Positions 1 to 5,291 are shown, numbered from the stretch's first letter. The stretch is DNA of 5,597 bases from Actinomycetes bacterium (GCA_023404495.1 JAEYBE010000035.1:1-5597), one strand, 5' to 3'. A program made the numbers and translations. The notes: a model not told the origin generated them from the sequence alone.

Positions 1-465
1 GCTCGCTACATCTTCGGCCGGCACGGCATGCTGCGCTACTTCCACTACGGCGAAGGCGACTACGACGAGGCCGAGCTTTCACTCCAGGAGGTCCTGCGCG
101 AGCTGGATCCAGAGGCCGAGCTACCGGATGCGCTCATGCAGCCCGTCCGCCCTGAAGACGCCCCCGGAATCGAGATGCCGCCGCAGACCGCAGATCTGGC
201 CATCCCCGACGGCGCCGATCGCCTCAAGGTCAAGGGCACCTGGATTCAGATCGACGACTACATCGAGTCAGAGAAGGCCGGCAACAAGGTGTCCGTCAAG
301 TGCCAGGCAGGATCAGCATGGGCGGTGCTCTCCGGTGAAGGCGTCGAGTACCCGGGCCTGCACGAAGTGCCGATCGAGGGCGGCAAGGCGACGGTCGAGG
401 CGCCCGGGCCAGGCCTGCGCTTCCACGGCTTTCAGTTCACGCCGGCGCTGCCGGCGTCAGGCTGA
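1..465 (+). CDS. DipZ-like thioredoxin-fold protein, C-terminal part (5' end outside window)
   Basis: The frame is open from base 1 to a TGA at 463-465, so 154 residues of a longer protein are visible. The first ~35 residues look like the last strands and helix of a TlpA/DipZ-type thioredoxin fold: an ARYIFGRHGMLRY strand pair followed by HYGEGDYDEAE, which matches the family pattern of a G-R-h-R-Y strand and a GEGxYxExE turn. After a Pro/Glu-rich linker (~35-65) comes a beta-rich domain beginning LKVKGTWIQIDDYIE and ending FHGFQFTPAL, like the C-terminal domain attached to DipZ-type thioredoxins. The redox CxxC would lie upstream and cannot be seen, so activity is unconfirmed. Inferred role: extracytoplasmic thiol-disulfide chemistry or cytochrome c maturation. 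The ATG at 28 is internal, because the fold continues upstream of it. The 3' end overlaps vapC on the other strand by 9 bases. Confidence 0.7.
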   Translation, partial: ARYIFGRHGMLRYFHYGEGDYDEAELSLQEVLRELDPEAELPDALMQPVRPEDAPGIEMPPQTADLAIPDGADRLKVKGTWIQIDDYIESEKAGNKVSVKCQAGSAWAVLSGEGVEYPGLHEVPIEGGKATVEAPGPGLRFHGFQFTPALPASG

Positions 466-855
466 CATCACCTTCAGGCCAGAGCAGCTCGCGAGCCGGT
501 TGAAGTCGACGTCCTGATGCAGGAGCGTCGCGTCAGCGCGAATACACGGCGCCGCGATCAGATAATCGGTGGTGTTGCGAATCGTGTCGCCGTTCTGGCG
601 TGCGGATCGATACAGGTCGGCGGCCAGTGACCACGCGTCCAGGTCGTCAAGTCGGAGGATTGGCAACGCTCGAAAGTGGCTTTCCACGTGCCGAGCTTGC
701 TTTTCGTCTTCGACTCCTTGAAGGACCTCGGTGAAAATCACTTCGGTGATCGCGACCGGTTCACCGCGTTCGAGGAACTCGAGACAGAGCTTCGCCCCGG
801 ATGATTCACGGCCACGGAAAACGTCGACCCAAATGCTCGTGTCGACGACGATCAA
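457..855 (-). CDS. vapC: VapC-family PIN-domain toxin (ribonuclease)
   Basis: 132-residue PIN-domain protein, the usual VapC length; family members are Mg2+-dependent RNases that cut tRNA or rRNA and are held inactive by VapB. The acidic active-site set is in place: Asp5 in IVVDTSIWVD, Glu43 in ITEVIFTEVLQG, Asp97 in NTTDYLIAA and Asp115/Asp117 in LLHQDVDF. The start is TTG at 855: it puts the first PIN strand at the N terminus, as in the family, and overlaps the vapB stop by 4 nt (TTGA, 852-855), a typical coupling arrangement. A GGGG lies 6 nt upstream as a weak ribosome site. The ATG at 894 lies within vapB and would add a non-conserved leader, so I rejected it. The stop lies inside the convergent thioredoxin-like gene. 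All catalytic residues are present, so the toxin looks functional; its RNA target cannot be told from sequence. Confidence 0.9.
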   Translation of the reverse strand: MIVVDTSIWVDVFRGRESSGAKLCLEFLERGEPVAITEVIFTEVLQGVEDEKQARHVESHFRALPILRLDDLDAWSLAADLYRSARQNGDTIRNTTDYLIAAPCIRADATLLHQDVDFNRLASCSGLKVMSA

Positions 856-1049
856 AAACGGCCCCGACGCATCTCGTTGAGGTCGCCTTCCCATTGCACC
901 TTGCCGCGAAGGTCAAGTATCGCGCGCCGCCGTTCTCGTGCGACGACTTCACGCAGGGCATACTCAACCACTTCGCGTTTGGTCTTCAGACCGGTCGCCG
1001 CCTGGGCCTCCCGCATCAGCTCGTCATCGATAACAATGTTGGTGCGCAT
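852..1049 (-). CDS. vapB: VapB-family ribbon-helix-helix antitoxin
   Basis: 65-residue antitoxin that should neutralise the VapC encoded just downstream and repress its own promoter. Residues 1-~38 (MRTNIVIDDELMREAQAATG, then LKTKREVVEYALREVV) match the DNA-binding part of VapB proteins of the type II VapB family (formerly DUF2191). Residues ~44-65 (ILDLRGKVQWEGDLNEMRRG) are the characteristic toxin-binding arm, with the W-E-G-D-L-x-E-M-R ending seen throughout this family. I chose the ATG at 1049 because family members begin MRTNI or similar; the upstream ATG at 1067 would add MCILVC and lies in the operator palindrome. No Shine-Dalgarno sequence precedes the ATG, and a TATATT box sits 7 nt before it, suggesting a leaderless mRNA. 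The gene lies 42 bases downstream of the mazF stop on the same strand, so read-through from mazEF is possible. Confidence 0.9.
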   Translation of the reverse strand: MRTNIVIDDELMREAQAATGLKTKREVVEYALREVVARERRRAILDLRGKVQWEGDLNEMRRGRF

Positions 1050-1056
1050 GCACACC

Positions 1057-1079
1057 AATATACACATAGTGATGTGTAT
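1057..1079 (-). promoter_or_regulatory. vapBC promoter -10 box and operator palindrome
   Basis: The 8-bp inverted repeat ATACACAT-AGTG-ATGTGTAT (1060-1079) lies directly upstream of vapB. On the minus strand the -10-like hexamer TATATT (1062-1057) overlaps its vapB-proximal arm and is 7 nt from the ATG at 1049. No convincing -35 box is seen. VapB/VapC complexes normally bind such palindromes to repress their own operon, and a bound complex here would block the -10. The palindrome is seen directly; the operator role is inferred from family behaviour. Confidence 0.6.
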
Positions 1080-1091
1080 TCGTGCGGGGAA

Positions 1092-1436
1092 CTACGTCCG
1101 GGGCCGCGTAAAGAGCGCGATCCTTGAGGCGACCTCTTCAACTACGTCGCTGGGAGCACTTGCGATTCGCGACTCAAGTCGCGTCTGGCTGATGGTGCGG
1201 ATTTGATACGGCTCGACGAATCCCACGCGGACCCCGTCCCCGCGGGGCAGCTCGACCCGAACTGCGGCAGGTCTCGGCGTAGTTGTGATCGGGCACACGA
1301 TTGAGAGGTGCGCCGGTGCGCTATTGATCTGGTCGATCGAGACGATCATCACCGGACGAGTCTTCGCCTGCTCGGATCCCTCCACCGGGTCAAGCCTTGC
1401 CCACCAAACGTCTCCCTGACGCACACGGTCGCTCAC
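1092..1436 (-). CDS. mazF: MazF/PemK-family endoribonuclease toxin
   Basis: 114-residue protein of the MazF/PemK family, which cleave RNA at short sequence motifs and arrest growth until bound by their antitoxin. Diagnostic segments occur in order: GDVWWARLDPVEGSEQAKTR with RPVMIVS following (residues 8-33), SIVCPITTT (45-53) and GFVEPYQIRTISQTRL (72-87). Arg27 and Thr51-Thr53 occupy the places of the catalytic Arg and Thr of characterised MazF proteins. The start is GTG at 1436, overlapping the antitoxin stop by 4 nt (GTGA, 1433-1436). No good ribosome site precedes it, so translation is probably coupled to the upstream antitoxin. The length is normal for the family and there is no frameshift, so the toxin is probably active. 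The cleavage motif cannot be predicted from sequence. The gene is followed after 42 bases by vapBC. Confidence 0.92.
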   Translation of the reverse strand: MSDRVRQGDVWWARLDPVEGSEQAKTRPVMIVSIDQINSAPAHLSIVCPITTTPRPAAVRVELPRGDGVRVGFVEPYQIRTISQTRLESRIASAPSDVVEEVASRIALFTRPRT

Positions 1437-1693
1437 CAGTCCGAGAAGTCCTCGTCTCCGCTGAGCCCCTCGCTGCCGATCCCGCGGTCGAGCGCTTCGG
1501 TCTCTGCCACGACCGCGTGAAGGTGTTCCCCGCTGAGCGTGATCGCCACCGCGGCGAGCAATCGCTCTTCGCGAGCGCTCTGGACGATCTGATCGAGAGC
1601 TTCGATCAGGCTGGTGTTTCGCTCCTCGGCGATTTCTCGCAGCGCGTCACGGGTGCTCGCACGCGCGCGGATCATGACCGCCTCGTCTGCCAT
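1433..1693 (-). CDS. mazE: MazE-like antitoxin partner of MazF
   Basis: 86-residue small protein directly upstream of mazF and overlapping it by 4 nt, the position and size of a MazE antitoxin. Residues ~6-46 (MIRARASTRDALREIAEERN, then TSLIEALDQIVQSAR) fit a ribbon-helix-helix-like DNA-binding domain: a short strand followed by two helices. The C-terminal half is acidic and ends GLSGDEDFSDW; acidic and aromatic tails of this sort wrap around MazF and block its RNA site. The assignment rests on context and composition more than on a strict motif, since MazE proteins diverge strongly. The ATG at 1693 is chosen because a -10-like box lies exactly 7 nt upstream, after a palindromic operator; no Shine-Dalgarno sequence is present. 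Met7 is an alternative start but would remove part of the N terminus. Confidence 0.82.
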   Translation of the reverse strand: MADEAVMIRARASTRDALREIAEERNTSLIEALDQIVQSAREERLLAAVAITLSGEHLHAVVAETEALDRGIGSEGLSGDEDFSDW

Positions 1694-1700
1694 AAAGATC

Positions 1701-1730
1701 AGTATACAGATCTGTATATGAAATTGTAAG
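1701..1730 (-). promoter_or_regulatory. mazEF promoter with 16-bp palindromic operator
   Basis: On the minus strand CTTACA (1730-1725, 4 of 6 matches to TTGACA) and TATACT (1706-1701, 5 of 6 to TATAAT) are separated by 18 nt, and the ATG of mazE follows after 7 nt. The perfect palindrome TATACAGATCTGTATA (1703-1718) fills the spacer and overlaps the -10, an ideal place for autorepression by a MazE or MazE-MazF complex. The distance predicts transcription starting at or next to the ATG, that is a leaderless mRNA. Sequence elements are seen directly; function is inferred. Confidence 0.65.
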
Positions 1731-1736
1731 CGCCCC

Positions 1737-1756
1737 TGCGGGCACCTCAGCCCGCA
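1737..1756 (-). terminator. Weak candidate terminator hairpin at ispH 3' end
   Basis: TGCGGGC (1737-1743) and GCCCGCA (1750-1756) form a perfect 7-bp stem with a 6-nt loop that contains the ispH stop codon. On the minus strand it is followed by a G/C stretch and then AATTT, not a proper T run. It could slow or end ispH transcription before mazE, but leakage into mazEF is likely. The hairpin may also be chance in GC-rich DNA. Confidence 0.3.
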
Positions 1757-2718
1757 ACCGGCAGCGAGTTCTCCTCAAGCGCGACGCGGATCTCCTTGGG
1801 GAGCATGAAGCGCATGTTCTCCTGGATCACCTCAAGCTCGGAGACGTCGGTCGTCCCGCGATCGCGGAAGACCTGGACGAGATTCTGGACCAGCTCGTCG
1901 GGAGCCGAAGCCCCGGAGGTGATGCCAACGATCGGCTTGCCCTCAAGCCACTCGTCCTGCACCTGATCCGCATTGTCGATCAGGTAGGCGTCGGTTCCGA
2001 GGTCGCGCGTGACGTCGACCAGGCGATTCGAGTTTGAGGAGTTCTTCGACCCGATCACCAGCACGACATCGCACTCGGCCGCAAGCTCCTTGACCGAAGC
2101 TTGGCGGTTGGTAGTCGCGTAACAGATGTCGTCCGTGCGCGGCCCGACGATCTTCGGGAACTTCTCTTTGAGCGCCGCGATGATCTCGCGCGTTTCGTCA
2201 ACCGACAAAGTGGTCTGCGAAATAAACGCGAGCTTCTCCGGGTCCGGCACTTCGAGCGAAGCGACGTCCTCGACGGTCTCGACGAGGATCATCGCGTCCG
2301 GCGCCTCGCCCATCGTGCCCTCGACCTCTTCGTGGCCCTCGTGGCCGATCAAGATGATCTTGAAGCCGTCGGCAGCGAACTTCTTGGCCTCGACGTGCAC
2401 CTTGGTGACCAGCGGGCAGGTCGCGTCGATCGTCTTCAGGCTACGGCCGGCAGCCTCTGCGTGCACGGCCGGCGAGACGCCGTGAGCCGAGAAGACGACG
2501 GTCTCGCCCTCGGGCACTTCAGACGCACTGTCAACGAAGATCGCACCGCGAGCGCGCAGGGTCTCGACGACGTGCTTGTTGTGCACGATCTCCTTGCGCA
2601 CGTAGACGGGCGGTCCGTAGATGTCGAGTGCGTGCTCGACTGTCTGGACGGCGCGGTCGACGCCTGCGCAGTACCCGCGTGGTGAGGCGAGTAGAACCTT
2701 GTCCGGCACTGGGGTCAC
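1747..2718 (-). CDS. ispH: 4-hydroxy-3-methylbut-2-enyl diphosphate reductase
   Basis: IspH (LytB), the iron-sulfur enzyme that performs the last MEP-pathway step, reducing HMBPP to IPP and DMAPP in the cytosol. The 323-residue length is typical. All key residues are visible: cluster cysteines Cys17 (PRGYCAGV), Cys101 (DATCPLVTKVH) and Cys199 (DICYATTNRQ); substrate residues His46 (IVHNKHVV), His79 (SAHGVS), His129 and Glu131 (GHEGHEEVEGTMG), Thr169/Thr170 (SQTTLS), Ser227-Asn229 (SSNSNRL) and Ser271 (GASAPDE). Spacings agree with the E. coli enzyme. The frame stays open to an ATG at 2889, but the extra 57 residues are not IspH-like. Two GTG codons are better starts: 2718 (2 nt after GGAGG) and 2709 (11 nt after it). 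I prefer 2718, giving MTPVPDKVLLASP. The gene is divergent from the WS/DGAT gene and upstream of mazEF on the same strand. Confidence 0.95.
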   Translation of the reverse strand: MTPVPDKVLLASPRGYCAGVDRAVQTVEHALDIYGPPVYVRKEIVHNKHVVETLRARGAIFVDSASEVPEGETVVFSAHGVSPAVHAEAAGRSLKTIDATCPLVTKVHVEAKKFAADGFKIILIGHEGHEEVEGTMGEAPDAMILVETVEDVASLEVPDPEKLAFISQTTLSVDETREIIAALKEKFPKIVGPRTDDICYATTNRQASVKELAAECDVVLVIGSKNSSNSNRLVDVTRDLGTDAYLIDNADQVQDEWLEGKPIVGITSGASAPDELVQNLVQVFRDRGTTDVSELEVIQENMRFMLPKEIRVALEENSLPVAG

Positions 2719-2727
2719 TGCCTCCCC

Positions 2728-2733
2728 ATTGTA
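2728..2733 (-). promoter_or_regulatory. Candidate ispH -10 box (TACAAT)
   Basis: On the minus strand TACAAT, 5 of 6 matches to TATAAT, lies 9 nt before the GTG at 2718. No good -35 box is found at 16-18 nt. If used, transcription would begin inside or just after the GGGGAGG sequence, giving a very short or absent leader. This is a weak, unsupported prediction. Confidence 0.3.
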
Positions 2734-2864
2734 GGTGGGACGCCCTGCACGAAAAGTCACTTGTGTGCGGTAGCGCACCATGAACTGACGAAAAGTCCGT
2801 AAAATCCAACAAGAGTTAAGCGCCGGAGCATCGGGCGCCGATCTCGTGGAGAGTTTCACCGCTT

Positions 2865-2882
2865 GGCGCCTCGGCAGGCGCC
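2865..2882 (+). promoter_or_regulatory. GC hairpin in WS/DGAT upstream region
   Basis: GGCGCCT (2865-2871) and AGGCGCC (2876-2882) make a perfect 7-bp stem with a CGGC tetraloop, 42 bases before the ATG of the acyltransferase gene. It could be a 5'-leader structure or a protein-binding palindrome. Role unknown; in GC-rich DNA such stems can be chance. Confidence 0.35.
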
Positions 2883-2924
2883 GGCGCATCCTTCCATTTT
2901 CAGACTTATTCAGTCAGGGGTCAG

Positions 2925-4577
2925 ATGAGCAACCGAGAGTTGTCCCGTCTTAGTGCAGTAGACGCATCCTTCCTCGTACAGGAACGAGAGGGATCGCACA
3001 TGCACATCGGCGGCATCATGGTCTTCGAAGGACCGATGCCGGACATCGATGTGCTCAAGAGCCACATCCGTTCGCGCCTCCACCTCGTGCCGCGCTACCG
3101 CCAGCGCTTGGTCTGGGCCCCAATGGAGGCCGGTAGGCCATTCTGGGCGGATGACCCGGAGTTCAATCTCTCGTACCACGTGCGGGACACTGCGCTGCCC
3201 GCGCCGGGCAACGACGAGCAGCTCGAGCTGGTTGTCGCGCGCATCTTCAGTCAGCGCCTCGACCGGCACAAGCCGCTCTGGGAGATGTGGGTGATCGACG
3301 GCTTGGCTGGCGGTCGCTTCGCGCTCGTGCTCAAGACACACCACGCGGTGATCGACGGCATCGCCGGCGTCGACGTCGGCACCGTGCTGCTCGGCATGGA
3401 GCCCACCACCGATATCGACGAGCCGCAGCCCTGGCGTGCGGCTCCCCTGCCCACCAACGGCGAGCTGCTCGAGGTTGGGCTGCGCGAAGCCGCGCGTGCG
3501 CCCGTTGGACTGGCGCGCAAAGCCGCGGCACTGGTGCGCGGCGAAGGTGATGCGCGCGCCGAGGTCGGCAACTTCGTCGGCGGGGCGACCAAGGCGGTGT
3601 CCGAACTGCTCGACGAAGCACCGCGCACCCCGCTCAACGGTCCGATCACGCAGCACCGGCGCTTCAAGCTTGTGCGCAACTCGCTGGATGACTTCAAGGA
3701 GATCAAGACGCTGCTTGACACGACGCTAAACGACGTCGTACTCACCGTCACCTCCGACTCGCTCGGTCGCTGGCTGCGTTCGCGCTACTTCCCGACCGAC
3801 AGCCTGAAGCTGCGCGCGCTGGTGCCCGTATCCACGCGCCCGAAGACCAAGCGCGGCGAGTCAGCGCAAGCAGGCAATGAGCTGCTGGCCATGCGCGGGT
3901 ATCTCCCGGTCGAGGAGATGGACACGCTCAAGCGCCTCGCCTACATCAAGAATTCGATGGACGGTCTAAAGCGCAGCAACCAAGCCGTGGCGGCCGACGC
4001 GCTGACGGCGGTGCAGAACTTCGCCCCGCCGACAATCCTCGCGCAGGCCTCGCGCCTCAACTTCTCGACGCGGCTCTTCAACCTGCTCGTCACAAACGTG
4101 CCGGGCCCGCAGCTGCCGCTCTACCTGCTCGACCGCCAGATGGTCGACGCTTTCCCGATCCCGTTCCTGGCCGAAAACCACACGACGGCAATCGCGGTGA
4201 TGAGCTACAACGGCCGGATCAACTTCGGAATCCTTGGCGACTATGACGCCGTGCCGGACATTCAGGTGATCGCCGATGGCTTGTCAGACTCCCGCGACGA
4301 CCTGCTCGACGCCACCGCTCAGGTGAAGACGAAGGTGCGCGAGGTCATGCGCACTAGCGCTGATGCCGAGGCTCAGGTGATTGCCGAAGCAGGTGTTGCC
4401 GGCGTTGCCGAGGGTGCCGCGAAGGCTGCCTCTCGGGCTAAGGCCAAGCGCAAGAGCAATGGTGGGTCGGCCACCAAGGCCGCTGGCAAGGGTGCGGCGG
4501 CGAAGAAGCCTCCTGCCAAACGCACCGCTTCGAAGTCTGCCTCGACCGGAGGCAACGGGTCTGGACCCGCTGCCTGA
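2925..4577 (+). CDS. Wax ester synthase/diacylglycerol acyltransferase (WS/DGAT) with Lys/Ala-rich tail
   Basis: 550-residue acyltransferase that joins acyl-CoA to diacylglycerol or a fatty alcohol, giving triacylglycerol or wax ester at the inner face of the membrane and on lipid droplets. Family landmarks appear in order: MSNRELSRLSAVDASFL at the N terminus, PLWE (117-120), the catalytic HHAVIDG (139-145, matching HHxxxDG), LND (ND at 269-270) and NVPGP (391-395). The core ends near residue 475. After it comes an unusual tail (about 478-550) in which residues 500-550 hold 10 Lys and 3 Arg and no acidic residue, with AAAKKPPAKR-type repeats like bacterial histone H1-like or phasin tails. The start ATG has AGGGG (2916-2920) 4 nt upstream. 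Substrate preference cannot be read from the sequence. The gene is divergent from ispH and ends 4 bases from a convergent lipoprotein gene. Confidence 0.93.
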   Translation: MSNRELSRLSAVDASFLVQEREGSHMHIGGIMVFEGPMPDIDVLKSHIRSRLHLVPRYRQRLVWAPMEAGRPFWADDPEFNLSYHVRDTALPAPGNDEQLELVVARIFSQRLDRHKPLWEMWVIDGLAGGRFALVLKTHHAVIDGIAGVDVGTVLLGMEPTTDIDEPQPWRAAPLPTNGELLEVGLREAARAPVGLARKAAALVRGEGDARAEVGNFVGGATKAVSELLDEAPRTPLNGPITQHRRFKLVRNSLDDFKEIKTLLDTTLNDVVLTVTSDSLGRWLRSRYFPTDSLKLRALVPVSTRPKTKRGESAQAGNELLAMRGYLPVEEMDTLKRLAYIKNSMDGLKRSNQAVAADALTAVQNFAPPTILAQASRLNFSTRLFNLLVTNVPGPQLPLYLLDRQMVDAFPIPFLAENHTTAIAVMSYNGRINFGILGDYDAVPDIQVIADGLSDSRDDLLDATAQVKTKVREVMRTSADAEAQVIAEAGVAGVAEGAAKAASRAKAKRKSNGGSATKAAGKGAAAKKPPAKRTASKSASTGGNGSGPAA

Positions 4578-4581
4578 CCGC

Positions 4582-5250
4582 CTATCGGCACGGACGCGAT
4601 ACTCGTATCACGCGGATCCTAGGTTTACCTTTCAGCGTGCGCGTCTCGACCCAAGCAGTGGGATGCGCGACTCCTCCGCTTACCTTGCACCCCTGGGAGG
4701 GCACAGTCATCGACGCGGTGACCAGGACAGTTTCGCCGTTTGAGGCGACACGGATGACGGAAAGTCGCGATCCGGCAGGACTCTTCGGCATGAAGACGGC
4801 CCAAACCTGACGATCGCTGTCAAAGTTGACGCTGATGTCCGATATCTCGGCGGTACGATTCCCTTGCTCACGCTTTACGAGCTCGGCGAGCTGTGCCTGG
4901 CTGCGCGCAGCGACAGCTGTTGGCTGGCTCACTCGGGCCGCGCTCGTAGCCGAGGAGTAGACCTGGATCGGTGGTGGTTCAGCCTTAAATCCTTGGCGGT
5001 TCTTCACTGCGGCAGCTTCCTCTCGTCGTTGACGTTCAGCTGCCCCTTCGTTGGGTCCAGACCGGGAGTCTCCCTTCTCCTTGCCCCCGTTGCGAGTCGA
5101 GCCATCCGCAGTCGACGCTGTCGTGCCGCCCCCGTTCGCACCGGTGCCACTGGCCACCCCCGGCTGTTGACCGGGATCACCGCAGCCAGCGATTACAGCC
5201 GCGACCAACAATGTCGCAGGCAAGAACTGCCCAAAGCGCCGTACGTCCAT
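4582..5250 (-). CDS. Secreted lipoprotein with possible PrcB-like C-terminal domain
   Basis: 222-residue predicted lipoprotein of unknown function. The N terminus (MDVRRFGQFLPATLLVAAVI) is a basic plus hydrophobic signal, followed by lipobox IAGC with Cys23 as the lipidated residue. Residues ~24-70 are a Gly/Thr/Ser/Asn-rich, probably disordered linker. A charged stretch follows (AERQRREEAAAVKNRQG), then PPPIQVYSSATSAARV. The last ~110 residues form an alpha/beta domain with ARSQAQLAELV, VNFDSDRQVWAVFM, SRLSVIRVASNGETVLVTAS and a Pro-x-x-Gly-Cys segment. This order resembles the C-terminal domain of PrcB-type proteins, but only loosely. Cys188 and Cys221 may form a disulfide. The ATG at 5250 is chosen because six G residues (5256-5261) lie 5 nt upstream; the ORF reaching 5277 adds nine residues that spoil the signal. 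TACTAT (5291-5286) is a possible -10. Its stop is 4 bases from the WS/DGAT stop, with no terminator between. Confidence 0.75.
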   Translation of the reverse strand: MDVRRFGQFLPATLLVAAVIAGCGDPGQQPGVASGTGANGGGTTASTADGSTRNGGKEKGDSRSGPNEGAAERQRREEAAAVKNRQGFKAEPPPIQVYSSATSAARVSQPTAVAARSQAQLAELVKREQGNRTAEISDISVNFDSDRQVWAVFMPKSPAGSRLSVIRVASNGETVLVTASMTVPSQGCKVSGGVAHPTAWVETRTLKGKPRIRVIRVSRPCR

Positions 5251-5285
5251 TCGATCCCCCCGTGAATCGCACTTCAATGGCGGAG

Positions 5286-5291
5286 ATAGTA
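5286..5291 (-). promoter_or_regulatory. Candidate -10 box for the lipoprotein gene
   Basis: TACTAT on the minus strand, 35 bases before the ATG at 5250, would give a leader of roughly 29 nt containing the G-rich ribosome site. There is no convincing -35 box. A weak prediction based on position. Confidence 0.25.

Larger units (their letters stand above)
2719..2924. other. Divergent ispH / WS-DGAT intergenic region
   Basis: These 206 bases should hold the promoters of both flanking genes. Visible items are a 10-nt direct repeat ACGAAAAGTC (2749-2758 and 2788-2797), a plus-strand TAAAAT (2800-2805) that could be a -10 for the WS/DGAT gene but lacks a clear -35, three GGCGCC sites (2834, 2865, 2877), and a GC hairpin at 2865-2882. 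The middle (about 2783-2820) is AT-richer than the flanks, as expected for a promoter region. No gene is convincing here; the open frame reaching 2889 on the minus strand is treated as non-coding leader. Confidence 0.5.

Noticed and set aside
801..1206. Plus-strand open frames across vapB and the TA junction
   Set aside because: They run antisense through vapB, vapC and the mazF end, which have clear family motifs.
457..1730. TA block as a transposon or integron cassette
   Set aside because: No transposase, terminal inverted repeats, target duplications or attC-like sites were seen; the palindromes are at promoters, not at the block's ends.
2101..2685. 194-codon plus-strand open frame
   Set aside because: Lies fully antisense to the conserved core of ispH; composition (Arg, Asp, Leu, Val rich) is that of a reverse-complement shadow.
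2910..3656. 248-codon minus-strand open frame opposite the WS/DGAT gene
   Set aside because: It is antisense to the region holding the PLWE and HHxxxDG motifs of the real gene; its protein is low-complexity Arg/Ala/Val-rich without any family motif. Long shadow frames are common in GC-rich DNA.
4440..4577. Lys/Ala tail of WS/DGAT as a frameshift artefact
   Set aside because: The frame continues without a break from the conserved core, and codons keep the high G/C third position expected; the composition matches known Lys/Ala tails.
4381..4743. Plus-strand open frame spanning the end of WS/DGAT into the lipoprotein gene
   Set aside because: Out of frame with the acyltransferase and Arg/Pro rich from its Lys/Ala codons; crosses two real genes.
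4864..5265. 133-codon plus-strand open frame opposite the lipoprotein gene
   Set aside because: No ribosome site or known motif, while the opposite strand has a signal peptide, lipobox and good ribosome site.
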